Positions 6,028-10,240 of a DNA stretch of 10,240 nucleotides are shown here, piece after piece. The DNA comes from Candidatus Rifleibacteriota bacterium. Lineage in GTDB: Bacteria; Riflebacteria; Ozemobacteria; Ozemobacterales; Ozemobacteraceae. A model generated the notes under the pieces. It searched no databases, was not told where the DNA came from, and was given only the letters and a program-made list of their open reading frames with translations. Position 1 is the first letter of the stretch. The number at the start of each line of letters is the position of its first letter. The stretch spans positions 1 to 10,240 of the forward strand of contig JAKQKW010000262.1 of assembly GCA_029560455.1 (NCBI GenBank), in the 5' to 3' direction. The position numbers and the translations under genes were made by a program.

Positions 6028-6062
6028 GAGCCTGAACTTCACAGGTAAATGTGAAAAGGCTC
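6028..6062 (+). promoter_or_regulatory. Structured RNA leader of the RRM gene
   Basis: The outer helix GAGCCT/AGGCTC pairs 6028-6033 with 6057-6062. It encloses GAAC on the 5' side and a single A on the 3' side, then a perfect inner helix TTCACA/TGTGAA (6038-6043 with 6050-6055) with a 6-nt loop GGTAAA. Its end, GAAAAGGCTC (6053-6062), is identical to that of the activator leader on the other strand. It ends 27 nt before the ATG, and the GGAGGA ribosome-binding site (6075-6080) lies between. The inner stem sequence differs from the other copy while pairing is kept. Confidence 0.6.
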
Positions 6063-6089
6063 GGAGATGTTTTTGGAGGAACTTGTCTA

Positions 6090-6341
6090 ATGTCTGCAAA
6101 AATCTTTGTTGGTAACCTTCCCTTCAGCGTCGACAACCGCAAACTCGAAGAAGAATTCGCCAAATACGGCAAAGTCGTGAGTGCCAAGGTTATTCTCGAC
6201 AAGAACTCAGGCCGCTCACGCGGTTACGGGTTCGTTGAATTCGCCGAAGAAGGCAGCGCTCAGGCCGCCGTCGACGGTATGAACGACCAGGCCATGGAAG
6301 GTCGAAAACTTACCGTCAGTCTCGCCAAAAATCAGGGCTGA
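6090..6341 (+). CDS. RRM-domain RNA-binding protein (bacterial Rbp-like)
   Basis: This is a single RNA-recognition motif of 83 residues and nothing more. RNP2 is IFVGNL (5-10) and RNP1 is RGYGFVEF (44-51), with all three RNA-stacking aromatics present (F6, Y46, F48). The fold runs b1 IFVGNL, helix 1 NRKLEEEFAKYG, b2 SAKVILD, b3 YGFVEF, helix 2 GSAQAAVDGMN and b4 KLTVSLA. It ends at NQG without the glycine-rich tail seen in some cyanobacterial relatives. The ATG at 6090 is chosen over an upstream in-frame GTG because GGAGGA lies 9 nt before it and the RRM begins at once. Bacterial RRM proteins of this type bind single-stranded RNA and are often cold-responsive. The folded leader suggests control after transcription starts, possibly by the protein itself. 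The next gene is 66 nt downstream with no terminator between. Confidence 0.93.
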   Translation: MSAKIFVGNLPFSVDNRKLEEEFAKYGKVVSAKVILDKNSGRSRGYGFVEFAEEGSAQAAVDGMNDQAMEGRKLTVSLAKNQG

Positions 6342-6407
6342 GCCCCTGACAAAAACTGAACAAAGTCTGCAGAGCTACGGCATTTAACTAAAACAGGGAA
6401 GCAAACC

Positions 6408-7142
6408 ATGCAGCTCAACACTGAACTGCTGCAGAAACTCAAAGCTGCAGCAGCCAGAAACTTTGACGCTTATCTGCAGAAGGCACTAAGCGCCTCGGCC
6501 GAACACGGTGCCTTTGGCATGGAAATGCTCGACCGGCTGCATGAGCAACTTCCGCGCACCAGCTGTGGCAACTGTGGCCGCTGCTGCAATTCAGTTTCGA
6601 TTTTTTCACTTGAATACCACCGCATCATCAGAGAAATACTCGCACACTGGCAACCCGAAAGGGTGAAGAGGCTGGTTAAGTCGGCCCTGCGTTTTGATCT
6701 CAGGCAAGCCGAGGCCGGTGGTGAGAAGCGGTTGCGTTGTATTTTCCGTGATGACGCGACGAAGGTCTGTCTGGTTCACCCGGTCAGACCTTTTGCCTGC
6801 CGTATTTTCGGTCTTCTTAAAGAGGACGGCACCCGCGAATGTGACCAGGTAAACGATCTGGTCTTTCCGGCACGCACGGTTACCGAAAGTTTTCTTGCCG
6901 ATCTGCAGAGTCGTGTGCTCGAAAATTCTGAAAGCTACGAACCCTGGCCCGGCAAGGGGCAGATTCACTTTTTCCCGTTTGAATTCTGGTTTTATCGCTA
7001 CGTATTCTCGCCTGAAAGGGCATTACAGATCTACCGCGAAATTCTGGTGCCAATGTCGACACCCCTGACCAGACTCTGGAATGAACAGGGTGTTTTGCCC
7101 GAATTACGCGAAGATCTTTACGAAGACAACGGAGACCGCTGA
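6408..7142 (+). CDS. YkgJ-family cysteine-cluster protein (putative zinc- or iron-chelating)
   Basis: The protein has 244 residues with the CxxCxxCC motif of the YkgJ family (CGNCGRCC, C53, C56, C59, C60). A second set follows: C111 (RCIF), C121 (KVCLVHPVRPFAC) and C131, with the family's C-x(n)-C-x-x-HPxRPxxCR pattern. C145 gives an eighth cysteine. An N-terminal helical region of about 45 residues precedes the domain, and a polar, aromatic-rich region of about 90 residues follows it. The first four plus the later cysteines are thought to hold metal or an Fe-S cluster; the biochemical role of the family is unproven. AGGGA precedes the ATG at 6408. Its stop codon is directly followed by the ATG of the ferredoxin gene, so it belongs to the AOR operon. 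A role in metallating or maturing those proteins is inference. Confidence 0.85.
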   Translation: MQLNTELLQKLKAAAARNFDAYLQKALSASAEHGAFGMEMLDRLHEQLPRTSCGNCGRCCNSVSIFSLEYHRIIREILAHWQPERVKRLVKSALRFDLRQAEAGGEKRLRCIFRDDATKVCLVHPVRPFACRIFGLLKEDGTRECDQVNDLVFPARTVTESFLADLQSRVLENSESYEPWPGKGQIHFFPFEFWFYRYVFSPERALQIYREILVPMSTPLTRLWNEQGVLPELREDLYEDNGDR

Positions 7143-7571
7143 ATGAGCAAACTGCTGCGAGTCGTTGCCCGTGAACAGTGTATCGGCTGTTACAGCTGCA
7201 TGTATGCCTGCAGCCGCACCTGGTTCAAAGCCCTGACCGTCGAAAAGGCCGCACTGCGGGTAAAAAACTATGCCGGCGCCGAAGGCGCCTTTTCGATCAG
7301 ACCATGCTACGGTTGCCTTGAACCAGACTGCGCCAGAGTCTGCCCGACCCAGGCCCTTACCCCCCGCGACGGCGGCGGCGTCAAACTCGACGCCAGCAAA
7401 TGCACCAGCTGTCACCTCTGCATTGACGCCTGTATCGCTAACGCCCTGCAATGGGATCACGAAACCCGCATGCCGATTGTCTGCCACCAGTGTGGTGTCT
7501 GCGTCAAATACTGCCCGAACGGCGTAATCGACATGGTCGAAATCGACCGCAGCAGAAAGGTTGAACCATGA
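7143..7571 (+). CDS. Polyferredoxin with sixteen cysteines, electron-transfer partner of the AOR-family enzyme
   Basis: This soluble 142-residue protein has four four-cysteine groups: C13/16/19/23, C55/58/63/67, C87/90/93/97 and C114/117/120/124. It could hold up to four [4Fe-4S] clusters. Groups 3 and 4 follow the classic CxxCxxCxxxC spacing, as does group 1; group 2 has the looser CxxCx4CxxxC. There is no signal peptide or Tat motif. It resembles the small Fe-S subunits found beside AOR-type enzymes (AorA, and the ferredoxin-like partners of BamB and YdhV). The ATG directly follows the previous stop codon, with GGAG 8 nt upstream, and its own stop overlaps the AOR start as ATGA. It therefore most likely carries electrons from the AOR-type enzyme to a soluble ferredoxin or another acceptor. 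No flavin subunit like AorC is next to it. Confidence 0.92.
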   Translation: MSKLLRVVAREQCIGCYSCMYACSRTWFKALTVEKAALRVKNYAGAEGAFSIRPCYGCLEPDCARVCPTQALTPRDGGGVKLDASKCTSCHLCIDACIANALQWDHETRMPIVCHQCGVCVKYCPNGVIDMVEIDRSRKVEP

Positions 7572-9343
7572 GAAACTATTACATGCTCGATATCGACCTC
7601 TCCAACGGCAAAAGCGAAAAAAAAGATGTTTCTGACCTTTTCAACCGCTATATCGGCGGCACCGGAGTCGCAACCGCACTGCTCGACCAGTTCAATCCGG
7701 CAACCGACCCCTACGACCCTTCAGCTCCGGTAATTTTTGCAACCGGACCATTCAGCTCGGTGTTTCCGGTTGCCACCAAAACCGTGGCGATGTTCAAATC
7801 ACCTCTCAATGGCAATATGGGCGAATCACACGCCGGCGGGCGTCTGGCCATGGCCATGTATGGCGCCGGTTACCATGTAATCAGAATTCGCGGCAAAGCC
7901 GCCTTCACCTGCACCCTCGAAATTGAAGGCGACAATGTTCGCATCAATTCGGCCAGTTCACTGAAGGGCATGTCGGCCCTCGCAGTCGAAAGAGTTCTGC
8001 GCGACCATTACAAATCTGACTTTAAACGCTCGATCGTCAGAATCGGCCCGGCCGGAGAACGCCTCTCGCCCATAGCTGCCGCAACCGTCGATTCTTCGCG
8101 ACATTTTGGCCGTCTCGGCCTTGGCGGGGTTCTCGGCAGCAAGAATGTCAAAGCCATCGTCATCAGTGGCGGCAACTACTGGAAAATCGACAGCATCGGT
8201 GCTTTCAACGCCTACTATACAAAGCTCTACAAAGCGGTCGTCGAATCTGACCAGATGAAGAAATACCACGACCTCGGCACCCCGATTAATGTTATCCCGC
8301 TCAGTAAGATCAACGGCCTGCCGACCCGCAATTTTTCACAGGGTTACTTCGAAAATGCCGAAGGCATCAGTGGCGAAACTTTCGCCGAACGCCACCTCTC
8401 GCAACAAATCGCCTGCGCCCACTGCCAGTGCGGCTGTATTCACATGGCCACGCTGCGTGAGAGCTTCAATGAAGCCGAGCACATGTATAAAACCTTCAAA
8501 GTCTCTTATGACCACGAACTGATCTTTGCCTGGGGCTCAAATCTGTCGATCGGCGACAGCGAAGATGTATTGCGACTGCTCTATTATGTCGAAAAACAGG
8601 GTTGGGATGCCATCAGCATGGGTGTCATTCTCGCCTGGGCAGTTGAAGCCTTTCAGAAAGGCCTCATTAACACGACCCACACCGACGGTATCGTTCTCAA
8701 CTTCGGTGATGCCGCCACTTATCAGAAAATTCTCGAACGCATCGGTCACCGCCACAATGAGTTCTACAGTGACCTCGAAAAGGGCTCGGTCTTCTGCGCC
8801 GAAAAATATGGCGGAAAAGATTTTGCGATCGCATTCGGTAAAAATGAGGCGCCTGGCTACATGACCGGTCTGCACTCATTTCTCGGCTACGGTACCGGTG
8901 TTCGCCATTCGCACCTTGACAGCGCTGGCTACTCGATCGACCAGAAAAAGATCAACAGCAGCAAAACCGACACCGACTGGACAAAAGACATGTATAAAGA
9001 AGCGGTCTGGCGCATGGCTTTGAACTCACTGGTCATCTGCCTGTTCGCCCGCAATATCTACACGCCGGCCGTTGTCAGCGAGGGTTTGAAATTGCTCGGC
9101 ATGGAACATTTCGACGAGGCCGCCGTAAATAACGCGGCCCGCATGATTCACGCCCTGAAGATACGCCAAAAAATGAACTTCGGCTTCAAATTCTCAGACC
9201 TCTACCTGCCCGCCCGCCTCGAAAAGGCGGTTACCACCTGCGGCCACGTCACCCAGGCCCAGTTCGATGAACAGGTAAAAGTTTATCAGGCCCTCGCCGA
9301 AGAAGACCTGAAGCTTCTCAACCACGGAACCGAAGCCATCTGA
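7568..9343 (+). CDS. Aldehyde ferredoxin oxidoreductase family (tungsten/molybdo-bispterin) enzyme
   Basis: The family oxidises aldehydes to acids, or catalyses related two-electron reactions, with a W/Mo bis-pterin cofactor and one [4Fe-4S] cluster. The 591 residues are close to P. furiosus AOR. The N-terminal domain shows GGTGVATALLD (30-40), KSPLNGNMGESHAGGRLA (77-94) and GRLGLGGVLGSKNVKAI (181-197). Cluster ligands are CxxCxxxC at C283, C286 and C290 (with an extra C288) and a distant C491 in NSLVICLF. E317 (DHELIF) matches the family's conserved Glu region, and H447/H449 lie in the RHSHLD block. The family's pterin-binding DxxGxC motif reads NSLVIC (486-491), so Asp is replaced by Asn and Gly by Val. 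There is no signal sequence, so it is cytosolic. The start overlaps the ferredoxin stop. The substrate cannot be deduced; it could be an aldehyde oxidoreductase or a BamB/YdhV-type relative. Confidence 0.93.
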   Translation: MRNYYMLDIDLSNGKSEKKDVSDLFNRYIGGTGVATALLDQFNPATDPYDPSAPVIFATGPFSSVFPVATKTVAMFKSPLNGNMGESHAGGRLAMAMYGAGYHVIRIRGKAAFTCTLEIEGDNVRINSASSLKGMSALAVERVLRDHYKSDFKRSIVRIGPAGERLSPIAAATVDSSRHFGRLGLGGVLGSKNVKAIVISGGNYWKIDSIGAFNAYYTKLYKAVVESDQMKKYHDLGTPINVIPLSKINGLPTRNFSQGYFENAEGISGETFAERHLSQQIACAHCQCGCIHMATLRESFNEAEHMYKTFKVSYDHELIFAWGSNLSIGDSEDVLRLLYYVEKQGWDAISMGVILAWAVEAFQKGLINTTHTDGIVLNFGDAATYQKILERIGHRHNEFYSDLEKGSVFCAEKYGGKDFAIAFGKNEAPGYMTGLHSFLGYGTGVRHSHLDSAGYSIDQKKINSSKTDTDWTKDMYKEAVWRMALNSLVICLFARNIYTPAVVSEGLKLLGMEHFDEAAVNNAARMIHALKIRQKMNFGFKFSDLYLPARLEKAVTTCGHVTQAQFDEQVKVYQALAEEDLKLLNHGTEAI

Positions 9344-9521
9344 CCCTTTGAAAGATTAAAGACTGTTGTCTGGTGCCTGCTGCTGCCGCAGGAATCAAGC
9401 CCTCTGAATAGATACCCGCCTGTAGCCGCTCCGGGTATAAACGCCGGCATGTTGCCAAAGCAATCATTCACACGATCTTTGCCCGGTCTCTGATCTTAAA
9501 GTAAGGACGAAAATCGTCAGT

Positions 9522-9547
9522 TGTCATTCACGCGAAAGCGTGAATCT
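9522..9547. repeat. Single REP-like palindromic unit (second copy of the 3705-3730 repeat)
   Basis: It matches 22 of 26 bases of 3705-3730, both starting TGTCATTC and ending GAATCT. It forms a perfect 8-bp hairpin, ATTCACGC/GCGTGAAT (9526-9533 with 9538-9545), with a GAAA loop. The mismatches against the other copy fall so that this stem becomes perfect. It sits directly upstream of the last gene and overlaps that gene's probable -35 box. A smaller hairpin GACGA/TCGTC (9506-9510 with 9514-9518) precedes it. The rest of the 9344-9562 gap shows no gene and no convincing terminator. Confidence 0.6.
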
Positions 9548-9555
9548 TGTATTAT
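9527..9555 (+). promoter_or_regulatory. Probable promoter giving a leaderless mRNA
   Basis: A weak -35 box TTCACG (9527-9532), a 17-nt spacer and a good -10 box TATTAT (9550-9555) predict a start at about 9562-9563. That is the A of the next ATG or the base before it. No ribosome-binding site is visible before that ATG, which fits a leaderless transcript. The -35 box lies within the palindromic repeat. Confidence 0.45.
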
Positions 9556-9562
9556 TAGATAC

Positions 9563-10240
9563 ATGAACAAACCATTTCTCGCCTTCGTCTTAAGTCTATT
9601 TCTGGTGACCGGTATCGCTCTGCTGCGGGCAGATTCACTGCAGCAGCAGGTAATGTGCCCGGTCTGCCGCATAGAATTCACCGCTTTTCTTACAGCCAGT
9701 GCCTCAGCACAGGTCTGCATCGATGGCCGACCGGTCGATGGCCGAATTGGGCCTCTGACCGAATGCCCGCTCTGCCGCGGTGTATTTGGCGATCTTCGGC
9801 CAAACACGTCAGAAACAGCCTCTCTAAAACAATTTGTCTGGTCTGGCGATTTTCAGGCAGTTAAAGACGCCGACCCTGCGATCAGATATGCAACACTGCT
9901 GCAAAAGCTGGAACGTGATGACAGCACCATCGCCCAGGCATGGCTGCAGGCCGCCTGGACCGCAAAAGAAAACTCTGAACAACAAAAAACCGCTTTCACA
10001 AACAGCCTGAAGTTTTTCGAAAGTGCCATGACTTCTGAAAAACCCGAAAAAGAGAAACTCTTCGAGCTCGCAATCAGAAAAGCCGAAGTTCTGCGTCAAC
10101 TCGCCAGATTTGCCGAAGCAGGAGCCTGGCTTGAGCAGATGCAGAAAAACAGCGACCTCAAACACGGCTGGTTTCCGATGGTCATAAATCATTGCCTGCA
10201 GCTGGTTGCGGCAAAAAATTCAAAACCCGCACCGCTGCCG
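9563..10240 (+). CDS. Exported double-CxxC protein with helical repeat region, DUF2225-like (runs off the right edge)
   Basis: The frame is open for 226 codons to the window end. Residues 1-23 form a signal peptide or anchor: MNKPF, a hydrophobic core FVLSLFLVTGIALL, then an RADS cleavage region. Next come two zinc-ribbon-like CxxC pairs, MCPVC (32-35) and ECPLC (68-71), with a lone Cys at 52 between them. From about 88 the sequence is helical and Ala/Leu/Lys-rich, with TPR-like segments such as AIRYATLLQKLERDD, AQAWLQAAWTAKENSEQQ and LFELAIRKAEVLRQLARFAEAGAWLEQM. A CPxC...CPxC head followed by a tetratricopeptide-like 'AAW' helical region recalls the DUF2225 family, but those I know of are usually cytosolic. 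The ATG at 9563 has no ribosome-binding site; it is kept because the next in-frame ATG would remove the signal sequence. Function is unknown. Confidence 0.7.
   Translation, partial: MNKPFLAFVLSLFLVTGIALLRADSLQQQVMCPVCRIEFTAFLTASASAQVCIDGRPVDGRIGPLTECPLCRGVFGDLRPNTSETASLKQFVWSGDFQAVKDADPAIRYATLLQKLERDDSTIAQAWLQAAWTAKENSEQQKTAFTNSLKFFESAMTSEKPEKEKLFELAIRKAEVLRQLARFAEAGAWLEQMQKNSDLKHGWFPMVINHCLQLVAAKNSKPAPLP

Noticed and set aside
5821..6062. A known riboswitch class in the divergent leaders
   Set aside because: The elements are only 35-46 nt with two helices, and I could not match them to the conserved cores of the classes I know (for example TPP, SAM, c-di-GMP, preQ1 or fluoride).
6332..6349. 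Hairpin TCAGGG/CCCTGA at the end of the RRM gene as a terminator
   Set aside because: On the plus strand it is followed by an A-rich stretch, not T's. On the minus strand there is a T run but no gene to terminate. The stem is only 6 bp and overlaps the stop codon.
9412..9438. 7-bp stem ATACCCG/CGGGTAT downstream of the AOR gene as a terminator
   Set aside because: The loop is 13 nt and A's follow instead of T's, so it does not meet the form of an intrinsic terminator.

Overview
The window is about 10.2 kb of bacterial chromosome, GC near one half, densely packed with short intergenic gaps. Several features suggest an anaerobic or microaerophilic bacterium outside the best-studied model groups: a tungsten/molybdopterin aldehyde:ferredoxin oxidoreductase (AOR) family enzyme with its own multi-cluster ferredoxin, flavin-dependent thymidylate synthase ThyX, a bacterial RRM protein, and a ComFB-type protein next to a sigma-54 activator. 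The sequence alone does not let me name a phylum with confidence.

Minus strand, right to left. A transcript starting near 5873 carries a sigma-54 activator without a sensory domain (5792-4869), a ComFB-family protein (4850-4572), a STAS anti-sigma-factor antagonist (4542-4180) and ribosomal protein L31 (4164-3886). It ends at a clear intrinsic terminator (3862-3821). Next comes a BIME-like pair of palindromic repeat units (3705-3770) in the leader of thyX (3675-2935, TTG start). ThyX overlaps by 41 bp a chorismate mutase fused to a decayed prephenate-dehydratase/ACT region (2975-1890). A strong sigma-70-type promoter abuts the stop codon of that gene and drives trkA (1828-452) and trkH (448 to beyond the left edge), which form a potassium uptake system.

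Plus strand, left to right. From the shared divergent intergenic region (5793-6089) runs an 83-residue RRM RNA-binding protein (6090-6341). It is followed by a tight three-gene operon: a YkgJ-type 8-Cys protein (6408-7142), a 16-Cys polyferredoxin (7143-7571) and an AOR-family oxidoreductase (7568-9343). The junctions are an adjacent TGA/ATG and an ATGA overlap. After a 219-bp gap with no gene, and a second copy of the palindromic repeat, comes a secreted or lipid-anchored-looking double-CxxC protein with a helical repeat region (9563 to the right edge). Its mRNA appears to be leaderless.

The most notable signal is in the 5793-6089 divergent region. The leaders of the sigma-54 activator and of the RRM gene, read in opposite directions, carry the same small RNA architecture: an outer GAGCC/GGCTC helix, an asymmetric internal loop and an inner TTC.../...GAA helix. 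Both end in the same GAAAAGGCTC 27-29 nt before the start codon. This looks like a paired cis-regulatory RNA element linking an RNA-binding protein to a signalling operon. The AOR/ferredoxin/YkgJ operon and the ComFB-STAS-activator cluster are the other candidates for uncharacterised systems.
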